From a virus: a DNA stretch of 64,000 nucleotides. Each line of letters starts with the position of its first letter. Position 1 is the first letter of the stretch. The stretch spans positions 1-64,000 of the IMG/VR virus record IMGVR_UViG_3300042509_001112, one strand, 5' to 3'. The notes beneath the pieces were generated by a model. That model was not told where the DNA came from. It worked only from the letters and a program-made list of their open reading frames with translations, and made no database searches. A program made the translations under genes and the position numbers. Below, piece by piece: positions 1 to 8,672 of this stretch.

Positions 1-2
1 GT

Positions 3-3000
3 CAGTTAATGTTATATAAATATTTTGAGTATGTAAAACAAGAATATCAAACTATTGTTAATAATTATTTAGATGGTTTAAATAATATTACTAAAGATAT
101 TGATAATCCCGATAGTCCTGAATATTTAAGCAATGATAAAATCCTTGATTTAAAAGCAGATATTACTATATTTAAAAGTATTGCAGCAAGTTCTTCAGAG
201 TTTCTTAAAACTCTTCCTAATTTATCAGAAGATAAAAAAATAGAGTATATGAATGCAATTAATATATTAGGTGGTAAGACTGATGCTTTAGCAAAAATAT
301 TACAACAAAAACTTATTGATAGAAATTTAAGTGCTAGTCAACAAGAACTTCTTAAAGGAGATAAAAGTATAAGTTGGTGGGATAAATATTTTAGAAAGTT
401 TAGTGGTATTAATAATACTATATTTAAAGAAGCTTATAATAAAATAAGTAAAGCTAATGATAATACAAGATTATCTTTACAATCATTTTCTAAAAAACTT
501 AAAAAGTTTGATCAAGAAATACAAAAGTGGGGTCAATCTAATGGAATGCCTGGTTTTAGTGTATATAAGTTATTAGTAAATGAAAAGACTGGTAATTTAC
601 ATACTAAAATTAAAGGTGACTTTTATGATAAACTTAAAGTTGCTAGAGATGCAAAAGATGATAGTTTTTTAAAAAAACATCTTAGGTTTAAAGATAACTA
701 TAAAGAAATTTATGAAGAACGTAAACTTAAGTTTATGGCTACTAATTCAATAAGTATTGCTGACCAAGATAATAGCTCAATACTTGATGACTGGATGAAA
801 GAAAATAATCCTGATAATATAAACAATAAAGTAAAGTATAGTGACTATTGGTATATTTATCAAGAAATTGATGAAAGTACTTTAATTGAATCTGATTTTA
901 ATCCTGACTTTTTAAAGATTAAAAATAATAAACCTTTACTAGATTATTATAATTTTTGGAATGATAGTATGGAAGAATTTAGAATACTTTTAGATTTACC
1001 ATATAACAAGATACCAAATAACTTTATTCCTAATATAAAAGCTGATTTAGTAGAGCAATATTTAACAGGTAACTTTACATTATCAACAGATATGATGAAA
1101 AATATGATGTCTGTTCAAGAAAATGTTACAACATATAGACAAGATACTATGACAGTTCGTACTGAAATAGATCCTGACACTGGTTTAGCCAAAAGAGAAG
1201 TACCTAGAATATTTGTTAATCCTTTAATTAATCAACAAGGAGAAATAGATAATACTTTAAAATCTTTTGATTTATCTTCAAGTATAGTGTTATTTGCTGA
1301 AATGGCTTATAATTATAACAATCTTAAAGAAATTGAAGCTAATATGGAAGCTTTAAAAGAAATATTAGCTACAAAAGGTGTTGTTGAAACTACTAGCGAT
1401 GGTACTACTAAATCAATTAGTGGTGTTAATACTCCTAATAGAGAGAAATCTAAACAAAGTGATGAATCTAAAACATTTGAACAGCTAGTAAATTTTCATT
1501 TATATGGTATATCTACTCAAGGTAATGAACTTGGTCAATTACTTTTAAAAGCTAAAAATTATCAACAGTTAAAACAATTAGCATTAGCTTTTAAATCAGC
1601 TACAGTTAACTTAATGGGTGCTAGAACTAATGCTTTATTTGAAGGTGAAAAAGGTTATTTTTATACTAAACAACAATTTAGAAAATCTTTAAATGATAGA
1701 TTTAGAAATAAAGAATTATACTTTGCTTTAGCTAACTTTTTTCAACCTTATGCAAATAAACGTGGTGCTGATATTGCTAAAGAGTTTTCATCTAAAAATA
1801 AAATTGCTAAATTAATAAATTATGATACTTTATTAGCTGCTTTTAGATCAGGTGATGAACATGTTGATGAACAGGTAATGTATAGTATGTTACAAAATTA
1901 TACTATTATTAATGGACAATTAACAAGATTAACTAAAAAAGATAGAGAAGCTGGTACTTATAAAAGTTTATTAGATACATCTAGACTTGAAGGTGATGAT
2001 CTTATTATAGATGGTATTATTGATAAAAATGGATTAACTAAAGAAGGTGTAAGATTATATTCTGAATTTAGAGGTAATGTTATGGCTACTGTTAATACTA
2101 TTAAAGGTGGTGTAAATGCTGAAGATTTAAATGCGTTTAATACTACTATGTTTGGTAAATTAGTTATGGCATTTAGAGGTTGGTTACCTGCTCTTGCTGA
2201 AGAAAGGTTTAGAGGTTTTGGTGAAGGACTTGTTAATATTTTTGTTAATAATTCTAATAGAAGTAGTTTAAAATATTCACCTAGAACTCGTACCATTACT
2301 GAAGCTAGATATACTGCTATATTAACTGATCAATTAGGTGTTGATGAAAAAGCTTCATTTAGATTACTTGGTTATATAGCACAAAATGTAGCTAGACTTG
2401 GTTTTGAAGTAGTTACGTTTGGTGGGTTTTTTGATAAAATGTCAGCAACATCACCTTTAAGATATCAAGTTAATGAGCATAGAGCTAGAGTAGCTTTTGA
2501 ACATTTTAAATTACAAAATCCTAATATACCTGCAATTGCTAATGGTACTTATAGATTTGAAGATTTCTTAGAATATAAACAAGGTCAAATAAAAGCTCTT
2601 GCTACAGAATTAAGATTTATTCTTGGTATATACTTTTTATTAGGTGCTTTAGCAGGTGGAGGTGATGATGATGAGAAGTACTATAAAAAAAACTTAGCCA
2701 CGCGAGAATTTTATAGAACTCTTAATAGATACCGTAGAGAGTTAGTTGGTATAATCAACCCTGCCGACTGGTATGCTTTATTTAAAAATCCTATCCCTAT
2801 TATGGCTTTAGGTGATGACTTTATTAAAACTCTTGGTAATACTTTTGATGAATCTTTAGATATTTTTGGTGAAGCTGAAGGTAGGTCATTAATTCATCCT
2901 CTTGGTAAAACAGGTAAAAAAGCTAAGAAAAAAGATGACACTCCTCTTTTTTATTATAGTTTTAAATGGTTATATGGTTTTCAACTTGCAAAATTATTTG

Positions 3001-3035
3001 AACCATTTGAAAGAGATAAGAATAATGAGTATTAA
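3..3035 (+). CDS. Giant virion protein, C-terminal part (5' truncated by window)
   Basis: The frame is already open at the left edge (two sense codons precede the first ATG at base 9), so this is about the last 1,010 residues of a longer protein. In crAss-like phages the rightward structural block ends with very large virion proteins, some carrying the virion RNA polymerase; the position here, last rightward gene before convergent leftward genes, fits that class. The piece is mostly charged and helical, with one hydrophobic Gly/Ala-rich segment near residues 866-884 followed by an acidic DDDE stretch, and a Lys-rich tail. No polymerase catalytic motif is visible in this part, so the enzymatic role, if any, lies outside the window. 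The family call is inferred from context and composition rather than a recognised domain. Confidence 0.6.
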   Translation, partial: QLMLYKYFEYVKQEYQTIVNNYLDGLNNITKDIDNPDSPEYLSNDKILDLKADITIFKSIAASSSEFLKTLPNLSEDKKIEYMNAINILGGKTDALAKILQQKLIDRNLSASQQELLKGDKSISWWDKYFRKFSGINNTIFKEAYNKISKANDNTRLSLQSFSKKLKKFDQEIQKWGQSNGMPGFSVYKLLVNEKTGNLHTKIKGDFYDKLKVARDAKDDSFLKKHLRFKDNYKEIYEERKLKFMATNSISIADQDNSSILDDWMKENNPDNINNKVKYSDYWYIYQEIDESTLIESDFNPDFLKIKNNKPLLDYYNFWNDSMEEFRILLDLPYNKIPNNFIPNIKADLVEQYLTGNFTLSTDMMKNMMSVQENVTTYRQDTMTVRTEIDPDTGLAKREVPRIFVNPLINQQGEIDNTLKSFDLSSSIVLFAEMAYNYNNLKEIEANMEALKEILATKGVVETTSDGTTKSISGVNTPNREKSKQSDESKTFEQLVNFHLYGISTQGNELGQLLLKAKNYQQLKQLALAFKSATVNLMGARTNALFEGEKGYFYTKQQFRKSLNDRFRNKELYFALANFFQPYANKRGADIAKEFSSKNKIAKLINYDTLLAAFRSGDEHVDEQVMYSMLQNYTIINGQLTRLTKKDREAGTYKSLLDTSRLEGDDLIIDGIIDKNGLTKEGVRLYSEFRGNVMATVNTIKGGVNAEDLNAFNTTMFGKLVMAFRGWLPALAEERFRGFGEGLVNIFVNNSNRSSLKYSPRTRTITEARYTAILTDQLGVDEKASFRLLGYIAQNVARLGFEVVTFGGFFDKMSATSPLRYQVNEHRARVAFEHFKLQNPNIPAIANGTYRFEDFLEYKQGQIKALATELRFILGIYFLLGALAGGGDDDEKYYKKNLATREFYRTLNRYRRELVGIINPADWYALFKNPIPIMALGDDFIKTLGNTFDESLDIFGEAEGRSLIHPLGKTGKKAKKKDDTPLFYYSFKWLYGFQLAKLFEPFERDKNNEY

Positions 3036-3038
3036 AAT

Positions 3039-3067
3039 AAAAAGGGGAGTTATTAGCTCCCCTTTCT
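3039..3067. terminator. Bidirectional intrinsic terminator
   Basis: AAAGGGGAG pairs with CTCCCCTTT across a 7-nt loop. Flanking A-runs and T-runs suit termination from both sides. It sits between the converging ends of the giant virion protein and the leftward block, so it likely insulates the two transcription units. Confidence 0.8.
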
Positions 3068-3069
3068 TA

Positions 3070-3312
3070 TTATGCCTTATTAGCTTGTTTAATAGCCTTT
3101 TTAGCTCGATCAATTGATTTAAAACTACCTAGGTATACTCTAGTACCATTAATAGTAGGACGTGCCATATAAGTCACATTATCAGGGTTATTGTTAGAAA
3201 CATAGATTCCTTTAGGAAGTGTTTCACCTGTATTTGTAACACGCTTACCTTTAATAGTTTTAGTAGTTACACATTTAATTTTACCTTTTGTAGTTCCTTT
3301 ACCTTTCTTCAT
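3070..3312 (-). CDS. Small basic AP2-like DNA-binding protein
   Basis: An 80-residue, Lys-rich protein. The C-terminal half (GIYV...TYMARPTINGTRVYLGSF followed by a Lys/Ala helix) follows the pattern of an AP2/ERF-like domain: a three-stranded sheet with an aromatic/basic strand, an LGSF turn and one helix. Such domains occur alone in phages and attached to HNH homing endonucleases, and bind DNA. The N-terminal half is a run of Lys/Gly/Thr. I chose the ATG at base 3312 because it lies just past the stop of the upstream PhoH-like gene; an upstream ATG at 3354 would overlap that gene by 20 nt. It is the last leftward gene before the convergent terminator. The function is inferred from the fold pattern only. 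Confidence 0.55.
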   Translation of the reverse strand: MKKGKGTTKGKIKCVTTKTIKGKRVTNTGETLPKGIYVSNNNPDNVTYMARPTINGTRVYLGSFKSIDRAKKAIKQANKA

Positions 3313-3334
3313 AATCTTTAATTTAAAATTGTTA

Positions 3335-3997
3335 TTACTTACCATTATATTCATAATCTAATATCTTACCTACTAGATCAGATCTGTGATTTTCTTTAAG
3401 TTTAATCCACTTAATTCCATCTATTGACTTAGACAGTTCAATAGCATAAGAAAGTCCGTTAAACTCATCCTTTATGTCTTTCTGCTCATTATCACCATTA
3501 ATAATTATCTTACCAGTTTTTCCTAATCTTGTAAGTACAGCTAACATTTCAGCTTTAGTAGTGTTTTGTGCCTCCTCAACAATTAATATATCATCAATAG
3601 TTTTACCTCTAATAAACTGAATAGGTGAAGCTTTAATCTTTTCACTCTTCAATAGAGTATCAATTTCTTCTTTATTAGTACAACACTTATTAAGGTTATC
3701 TAAGAAAGCTTCCATATAAGGATCAAACTTTTCATTTAACTCACCAGGTAAAAAACCTAATGATTTACCTACTTCAATAGCTGCTCTTGTATTCCAAATG
3801 CAATCTACTTGTTTCTTTTTTAAGAAGTCTAGTGCTGTTTGAGCACAGACCAGGGATTTACCTGATCCTGCTCTACCAGTCACTATAACTATTTGATTGT
3901 CTATTATTAATTGTTTAGCTTTCTTTTGTTCTTCATTTAACTGAATAGCATTGATAGCTTTAATTTCATTTTTTCTTGGTCTATTTGGTGTTTTCAT
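3335..3997 (-). CDS. phoH: PhoH-like ATPase
   Basis: A 220-residue P-loop ATPase of the PhoH family, related to SF1 helicases. The Walker A motif GRAGSGKS lies near residues 41-48. The Walker B equivalent ILIVEEAQN (137-145) is followed by the family-typical TRLGKTGKIIINGDNEQKD, and a late KLKENHRSD segment provides the arginine-containing sensor. PhoH proteins are common in phages and are thought to act on nucleic acid, but their exact job is unclear. Seven bases separate it from the upstream ribonucleotide reductase, so the two are probably co-transcribed. In Walker B the usual Asp-Glu is Glu-Glu, which still supplies the catalytic Glu. Confidence 0.88.
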   Translation of the reverse strand: MKTPNRPRKNEIKAINAIQLNEEQKKAKQLIIDNQIVIVTGRAGSGKSLVCAQTALDFLKKKQVDCIWNTRAAIEVGKSLGFLPGELNEKFDPYMEAFLDNLNKCCTNKEEIDTLLKSEKIKASPIQFIRGKTIDDILIVEEAQNTTKAEMLAVLTRLGKTGKIIINGDNEQKDIKDEFNGLSYAIELSKSIDGIKWIKLKENHRSDLVGKILDYEYNGK

Positions 3998-4003
3998 GAG
4001 ATT

Positions 4004-5875
4004 TTATTTTACTTCACAACCAGCTGCTCCACAAGCTATTTCATCAACTAATGTAGTATTATCATCAGCTTCAATAACTTTAGTAAGATCAATAGAATGA
4101 ACATGTTTAATCATTTCTTCATATTGCTCTTTAGTTATATCTTCAAAAGGAGCTTGTACATAACTACCACCATCATAAGGTAAAACAGATAGACCATTAA
4201 AATAAGATCTATTAATCCACATCCATTCACCTACAGTTTCCCACTCAGTATCTTTTACAGATATAGTAGCAGATATGTTGTGAGTATTTTCACCTGCATT
4301 ATGACCTGGTTTAATCCAAGTTTCATTTAAAAGCTTAACTTTATTAAGTAACTCTAAAGCTGTTTCTTTGTTTCTAATAGTAGCACCTTCAGGAGCTTTA
4401 ATAGGAATTTCTACTACAGCACTATTAGGAATCATCTTATAGTCTTGTACAATCTCAGGATGATTAACACTTAGATACTCATAGATAGCTTCAGATTTAT
4501 TCATTTGCATTCTTCTAATGTAGTAATCATTATGCCAAGCATGAATACCTGAACTTACACCTAATACTAAACTAGTAGTACCAGATGGTTTAATACAAGT
4601 TGTTCTAGCTGCAGAATTAATACCTATATAGTTAGCTACTCGTTTATTAGTTTCAATAACAACTTCTGTAGCTTCTCTAGGACTATACTTAAATACTTCA
4701 TTAGAAGCAATACCAGTCATTCCTATACCTATTAGAGCATCTTTCTCAGTAGTTTTCTTCCAGATAGGTCTTAAGTAATGAAAATCTGTAAAACCTGCTT
4801 GTAATGTACCAAAGAATGCAGCAGCTTGTGCTCTTTCATTATAGTCTTGTTGTGATTCTAAATTTGATACATTAATTTCAGATAAATTACAGAACTGATA
4901 AGGTCTTAATGCAATTTCACAGCAAGGATTAGTACCCCAATCTGGGTTATTAGTAAAATAAATACCTGGTTCTCCACTATTAGATAACTCAATTTTCTTC
5001 CATAAGTTTAAGAAAAATTCTTCTGATATCTTATGTCTTACTAAGACAGCAGAGTTATTAGCTCTACCTCTTTGAGGATTTTGTTCCCACCAATTACCAA
5101 ACTTACAAGTAAGCATAGCTTCATCATCTGCATTAAATAAACAGATTAATGCTGCTCTACGAATACCTCCTGCTAGTACTGAATCAGCTAAGTGACATAC
5201 AATATCATGTACTTCTAATGATGTTAATTTTTCACCATTATTCTTTCTATCAAGAATTCTTTCTATTTCAAATAAACACCTCATAAGGGGCTCAGGCCCA
5301 GGGGCTTTTCCCCCAGCAGTAATAAGTCTTTGTCCTTTAGGTCTAATATCACTAAAATCAAATTTAGGTTTAGTAGTTCTAAGCCCAAAATAACTAGCCA
5401 TAAGATGTCTTACAGCATCAGCCCAACCTTCAATACTATCACCTACAAGATACTTTTGTTCCTTAGTAGGTTTATGTATTTCAGGTAACTTATCAACATG
5501 ATTATTCTGAACAGAATATCCGACACCTGTACCTCCTAATAAGAGAAACATAATTTCACTAAAACTTCTATAGTCATCTATAGGTAAATAACAACAATTA
5601 TAAATTCTAGCTTCATTCTTTTCAATAGCAGGACCAGAAAATTGCATAGCTCTCATACTAGGCAACACTTTCTTATCATATATAAATTTTGATTGATGAA
5701 TAATATCTTCTTTTAAATGAGGATATTTCTTCAACATCATATTTATATACCTGTCTACTACTTCACTATAGGTTTCTCTTCTTCTTAAAGAAGAGTTATA
5801 CTTCGCATATTTGTTAAAAACTACGATGTCACTTAATACTTCAATTGAGGTTTCTTTTTGTTTGTTTTCTATCAT
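4004..5875 (-). CDS. nrdJ: Adenosylcobalamin-dependent (class II) ribonucleotide reductase
   Basis: Reduces ribonucleotides to deoxyribonucleotides with a 5'-deoxyadenosyl radical from vitamin B12, so it needs no oxygen and no separate small subunit. The N-terminus resembles monomeric RTPR enzymes (LPSMRAMQF, NCCYLPIDD, LLLGGTGVGYSVQ). The first redox Cys is C94 or C95. NPCCEI and FCNL give C318 and C329, 11 apart as in known thiyl-radical/redox pairs. The C-terminus ends ACGAAGCEVK, with C615 and C620 as the CX4C shuttle that re-reduces the active site. At 623 residues it is shorter than the Lactobacillus enzyme (about 740). CCEI replaces the more usual CGEI. It is separated from the upstream gene by a hairpin-containing gap. 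It supplies dNTPs together with ThyX and dUTPase. Confidence 0.93.
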   Translation of the reverse strand: MIENKQKETSIEVLSDIVVFNKYAKYNSSLRRRETYSEVVDRYINMMLKKYPHLKEDIIHQSKFIYDKKVLPSMRAMQFSGPAIEKNEARIYNCCYLPIDDYRSFSEIMFLLLGGTGVGYSVQNNHVDKLPEIHKPTKEQKYLVGDSIEGWADAVRHLMASYFGLRTTKPKFDFSDIRPKGQRLITAGGKAPGPEPLMRCLFEIERILDRKNNGEKLTSLEVHDIVCHLADSVLAGGIRRAALICLFNADDEAMLTCKFGNWWEQNPQRGRANNSAVLVRHKISEEFFLNLWKKIELSNSGEPGIYFTNNPDWGTNPCCEIALRPYQFCNLSEINVSNLESQQDYNERAQAAAFFGTLQAGFTDFHYLRPIWKKTTEKDALIGIGMTGIASNEVFKYSPREATEVVIETNKRVANYIGINSAARTTCIKPSGTTSLVLGVSSGIHAWHNDYYIRRMQMNKSEAIYEYLSVNHPEIVQDYKMIPNSAVVEIPIKAPEGATIRNKETALELLNKVKLLNETWIKPGHNAGENTHNISATISVKDTEWETVGEWMWINRSYFNGLSVLPYDGGSYVQAPFEDITKEQYEEMIKHVHSIDLTKVIEADDNTTLVDEIACGAAGCEVK

Positions 5876-5908
5876 ATATATTATTTAATTCCTACATTTA
5901 ATTGAATA

Positions 5909-5929
5909 GGGGGATACAATTTATCCCCC
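5909..5929 (-). terminator. GC hairpin between UVR-protein gene and nrdJ
   Basis: GGGGGATA pairs with TATCCCCC around a 5-nt loop, a strong stem in an AT-rich gap of about 100 nt. It lies after the stop of the UVR-protein gene and before the nrdJ start, so it could terminate or attenuate readthrough. The T-tract on the leftward strand is weak. Confidence 0.5.
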
Positions 5930-5974
5930 ATATTCTTCATTCCCAACTTATTCTAATAATATATAGAATAGTAA

Positions 5975-6301
5975 TTACTTATTTTGTTTAAGAGCTTGAA
6001 TAGTATCTCTTAATATAGCAGCTCTTTCAAAATCTTGATTTTTTATAGCTTCATTCAGCTCATTTGACTTTTCTTTTATAAGTCTAGTATTATTAGTAGA
6101 ATTATTCTTATAACTATAAGTAGTTTCTGAATAAAAACCTCCATTAGCAGTTCTACCACTAATTTCTGTTACAACAACACCATCTTTTTCATATACTTTT
6201 TTAGTCATTTCAGATTCATTAAGTTCTGATTTAATAGATTCTTCTAATGATCTATTTGATAACATCTTATTAAGATATTGACTTAAATAATTTGGATACA
6301 T
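5975..6301 (-). CDS. UVR-domain small protein
   Basis: A 108-residue protein whose last about 35 residues (KSNELNEAIKNQDFERAAIL then RDTIQALK) form a UVR motif, the helical hairpin shared by UvrB, UvrC and McsA that mediates protein-protein contact. The N-terminal part is acidic and polar with no recognised domain. I placed the start at the ATG at base 6301 (MYPNYLSQ); the longer frame would run 90 nt into the upstream exonuclease gene. Two bases separate the two genes. It could link the exonuclease to a host UVR partner or act as an adaptor like McsA; that role is inference. Confidence 0.65.
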   Translation of the reverse strand: MYPNYLSQYLNKMLSNRSLEESIKSELNESEMTKKVYEKDGVVVTEISGRTANGGFYSETTYSYKNNSTNNTRLIKEKSNELNEAIKNQDFERAAILRDTIQALKQNK

Positions 6302-6302
6302 A

Positions 6303-7067
6303 TTACTTTTTATTAGGATTTTTAATTGAAATTGAATGATACTTACCACAATCATTACATCTATACTGTTGAGTATATCTACCAGCAGCACTTATACGTA
6401 GTTTAACTTTTCTAATATTAGTTGAGTTACATTCTACACAATGAATACCGTTACCTTCTATACGTACAGTTTTTGTAATTTTGTTCTTTAAATAAGGATT
6501 AAGTTTTAAGAATACTTTTTCTAATAAAATAACATCGTTTTTACAATATTGTACCATTTTGTACAAAGAGTGTCTGTTATTTCTTAAAATAATATCATCC
6601 CATAACTCTAATCCACCTGTTTCTATTTTACCAGCAAGACCTATAAACTTACTTATATAATCTAATTTATTAGAATTAAATAAGAATAATTTCTTAGCTT
6701 CTTTTAAGGTATCAATAGATTGAATATAAGGAGTTAATGCTATTCCATGGTATAAACATCTAGTTCTAAACCACTTGACGTCAAATTTATCACCATTATG
6801 AGTTACCACTTCATCAGCTGAATTTAAGATCTCTGAGAACTTAAGAATCATGCTACTATCATCACCTCTATTCCATGTTAAACATTTAACATTTTTATCA
6901 CCTTCCCACTTGTAACAGATACAAATTATGGCTCTTTCTTTAATTATACTACTAGGATCTAGCTTAATATCATAACCAATCCTCCAGGATTTTACAATAT
7001 TATAACTAGTTTCTATATCAAAGTATAATCTTTTGATCTTATTAACTCTCTTATCAGTTACTTTCAT
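6303..7067 (-). CDS. DEDDy 3'-5' exonuclease with C-terminal zinc ribbon
   Basis: A 254-residue RNase-H-fold exonuclease. Exo I is LYFDIET (D17, E19), Exo II is THNGDKFDVKWF (D96), Exo III is MVQYCKNDVILLE (Y174, D178), giving the complete DEDDy set for two-metal 3'-5' hydrolysis. Residues about 207-245 add a zinc ribbon with CVEC (C210, C213) and CNDC (C237, C240), likely for nucleic-acid binding. It is most like the exonuclease domain of family B polymerases, but stands alone. The window's polymerase has its own exonuclease domain, so this one is probably for repair, recombination or host DNA breakdown. It overlaps the next upstream gene by 14 nt. Confidence 0.85.
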   Translation of the reverse strand: MKVTDKRVNKIKRLYFDIETSYNIVKSWRIGYDIKLDPSSIIKERAIICICYKWEGDKNVKCLTWNRGDDSSMILKFSEILNSADEVVTHNGDKFDVKWFRTRCLYHGIALTPYIQSIDTLKEAKKLFLFNSNKLDYISKFIGLAGKIETGGLELWDDIILRNNRHSLYKMVQYCKNDVILLEKVFLKLNPYLKNKITKTVRIEGNGIHCVECNSTNIRKVKLRISAAGRYTQQYRCNDCGKYHSISIKNPNKK

Positions 7068-7275
7068 TCTTTAAATATTTATTAATAATTCCTTCAATAT
7101 TAGGTTTACCTTTATCAGGATCAGTTATTAAATATTCTTTAATAATAGATTTCTCTTCCTCACTACAACTATTATAAAGAGTCATAACTTGATCAGATTT
7201 TATACCTAATAAATGAGCTGTGACTTCTATAAAGCCACCAGTTTCATTAGTTTCCTGAACTTCCAAATCCTCCAT
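7054..7275 (-). CDS. Hypothetical acidic protein between dut and exonuclease
   Basis: A 73-residue acidic protein I do not recognise. It overlaps both neighbours, by 29 nt with the dUTPase 3' end and 14 nt with the exonuclease 5' end, which suggests translational coupling. The sequence has a helical middle (SDQVMTLYNSCSEEEKSII) and a C-terminal KPNIEGIINKYLKN segment that looks like a short helix-turn-helix or interaction module. The ATG at 7275 is the only early start. The tight packing between two clear enzymes is the main reason to accept it. Confidence 0.6.
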   Translation of the reverse strand: MEDLEVQETNETGGFIEVTAHLLGIKSDQVMTLYNSCSEEEKSIIKEYLITDPDKGKPNIEGIINKYLKNESN

Positions 7276-7732
7276 GTCCTCTATCAGTTATAGGTAATTC
7301 ATGTACTTCACTAAAATGAATAGTAGGTACAGGCATTACAATTAATTGACCTATCTTATCTCCTACATTATAAATCTTAGGATTAGTTTTATACTTAAAA
7401 CGTAGTTTAAGTTCTCCTACATATCCTGAATCTACTACACCAACAGCATTACTAAGATACAAATCTTTCTTAGAAATACTACTTCTAGGATAAATAAAAC
7501 CTGCGTAACCTTCAGGAATCTTTACAGCAAGTCCAGTACCATATTCATAATATGCAGCTTCTTCAGGTGTAGCTGGTACATGAGTTACACTAACTGCTGT
7601 TAAATCTGCTCCAGCATCACTAAAATTAGCATATGATGGCATCTTAGCATCAGGATGTAACTTTTTTAATTTAACATAAACATAATTAGTTTTAATGTCT
7701 TCTGCATACTTTATTGTTTCTTCTTCATTCAT
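7247..7732 (-). CDS. dut: dUTPase (deoxyuridine triphosphatase)
   Basis: Hydrolyses dUTP to dUMP and pyrophosphate, keeping uracil out of phage DNA and feeding thymidylate synthase. All five trimeric-dUTPase motifs are present in order: DAGADL (1), YPRSSISKK (2), NAVGVVDSGYVGEL (3, with the catalytic Asp), GDKIGQLIVMP (4) and the mobile C-terminal RGHGGFGSSG (5). The ATG at base 7732 gives 161 residues and starts just after the preceding gene's stop; a TTG nine bases earlier is the only alternative. Its product dUMP is the substrate of the ThyX encoded near 30 kb. Confidence 0.95.
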   Translation of the reverse strand: MNEEETIKYAEDIKTNYVYVKLKKLHPDAKMPSYANFSDAGADLTAVSVTHVPATPEEAAYYEYGTGLAVKIPEGYAGFIYPRSSISKKDLYLSNAVGVVDSGYVGELKLRFKYKTNPKIYNVGDKIGQLIVMPVPTIHFSEVHELPITDRGHGGFGSSGN

Positions 7733-7733
7733 T

Positions 7734-8084
7734 TTATTCAAATATTAATTCTGTTTGTTTATTACTACTTATTTTGTAACTAATATTTCTATCATCAATT
7801 ACAGTACCAGTTAAAATACCATCTAAAGCCATCATTGCATTACAAGCCACTAAAGCTAAATGATGTACATTAGATTCATCTATATCATCTTTATCAACAT
7901 TAGTTAGATATTGATTTAAATGTCTATGTAATGCATCTAAATATCTAGTTACAGGCATTGGTTTAGAATAATTAAATTGTCCATATTTATTTAATCCAAC
8001 CGTAAAACCTTTTGCTACTTCTAATAAAGCTTTTTGAGGTATACTAGTAAAACTAGGTTTACCTTTATCAAACTTTGTAGCCAT
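7734..8084 (-). CDS. dATP/dGTP pyrophosphohydrolase-like protein
   Basis: About 116 residues matching the phage family annotated as dATP/dGTP diphosphohydrolase (formerly DUF5664). The pattern KFDKGKPSFTSIPQKAL, then VGLNKYG, RYLDALHRHL, D-x-D-E-S and HHLALVACNAMMALD is typical. It belongs to the MazG-like all-alpha NTP pyrophosphatases, with acidic residues and histidines binding metal. It would trim purine dNTP pools. The ATG at 8084 (MATKFDKGK) avoids overlap with the upstream gene; an ATG at 8108 would add eight residues with 20 nt overlap. A role in making 2-aminoadenine DNA is not supported because no PurZ-like gene is visible. Confidence 0.75.
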   Translation of the reverse strand: MATKFDKGKPSFTSIPQKALLEVAKGFTVGLNKYGQFNYSKPMPVTRYLDALHRHLNQYLTNVDKDDIDESNVHHLALVACNAMMALDGILTGTVIDDRNISYKISSNKQTELIFE

Positions 8085-8088
8085 CTCA

Positions 8089-8655
8089 TTAGTCTTTAAA
8101 GTGTTCATCTTTATAAATTTCAATGTCTAAATTTGGTATACTCATAATTTCTGCATCAACACTTAATTTCTCATTAAGTTCATCTTCAAGTTTTTTTCTA
8201 GCTTCTTTAGTAGGATATAAGCATTCTTTAATTTTCTTATAAACTATTTTAGTAATATCATACTTTAACAAAGTGTTTAGTAGATTTTCTTTATAGTCTT
8301 CAGACATCTTAGAATACTTACCCTCTATAAATTTATAATAATCATTCACATATTGCTGAGGTATATTCATCTTAATAATGTGCCAATTATTTGTAGATTT
8401 AGTTCCACAATAATATTCATCTGTATTTAAAGTATCATTAATCTTATTAAAGTTATAAAAATCTTTAATAGGTTTCTTAAATACAAGATACATTACAGGA
8501 TCTGTTTTACCTATGTAGCAATTGTGAAAATCTTCACCATAAAAATCAAAAGGATAACTTAACATACACCTAATAAAAACTCTAGCTTTTGTTAACTTAT
8601 CGTAATCAAAGTTAGATTTTTTATTATTAGTTTCCTCATTCTCCACAACAATCAT
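8089..8655 (-). CDS. Hypothetical protein in nucleotide-metabolism block
   Basis: A 188-residue protein I cannot assign. It is mixed alpha/beta, rich in Tyr, Lys and Asp, with a central aromatic stretch (SYPFDFYGEDFHNCYIGK), a VMYLVFKKPIKDFYNFNK segment and an acidic C-terminus. No nucleotide-binding or catalytic motif is evident. It lies between the FEN-type nuclease (17 nt away) and the dNTP pyrophosphohydrolase-like gene, so a role in replication or nucleotide metabolism is plausible from context alone. Confidence 0.65.
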   Translation of the reverse strand: MIVVENEETNNKKSNFDYDKLTKARVFIRCMLSYPFDFYGEDFHNCYIGKTDPVMYLVFKKPIKDFYNFNKINDTLNTDEYYCGTKSTNNWHIIKMNIPQQYVNDYYKFIEGKYSKMSEDYKENLLNTLLKYDITKIVYKKIKECLYPTKEARKKLEDELNEKLSVDAEIMSIPNLDIEIYKDEHFKD

Positions 8656-8672
8656 CCTTAATTTATTAATTA

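Noticed and set aside
1958-2296. 112-residue leftward frame inside the giant virion protein
   Set aside because: Fully inside a long coding frame on the other strand, Ser/Leu-rich as expected of an antisense shadow, with no sensible motif.
7734-8084. 2-aminoadenine (Z) genome pathway
   Set aside because: A MazZ-like enzyme is suggested but no PurZ or DatZ-like gene is visible in this window.
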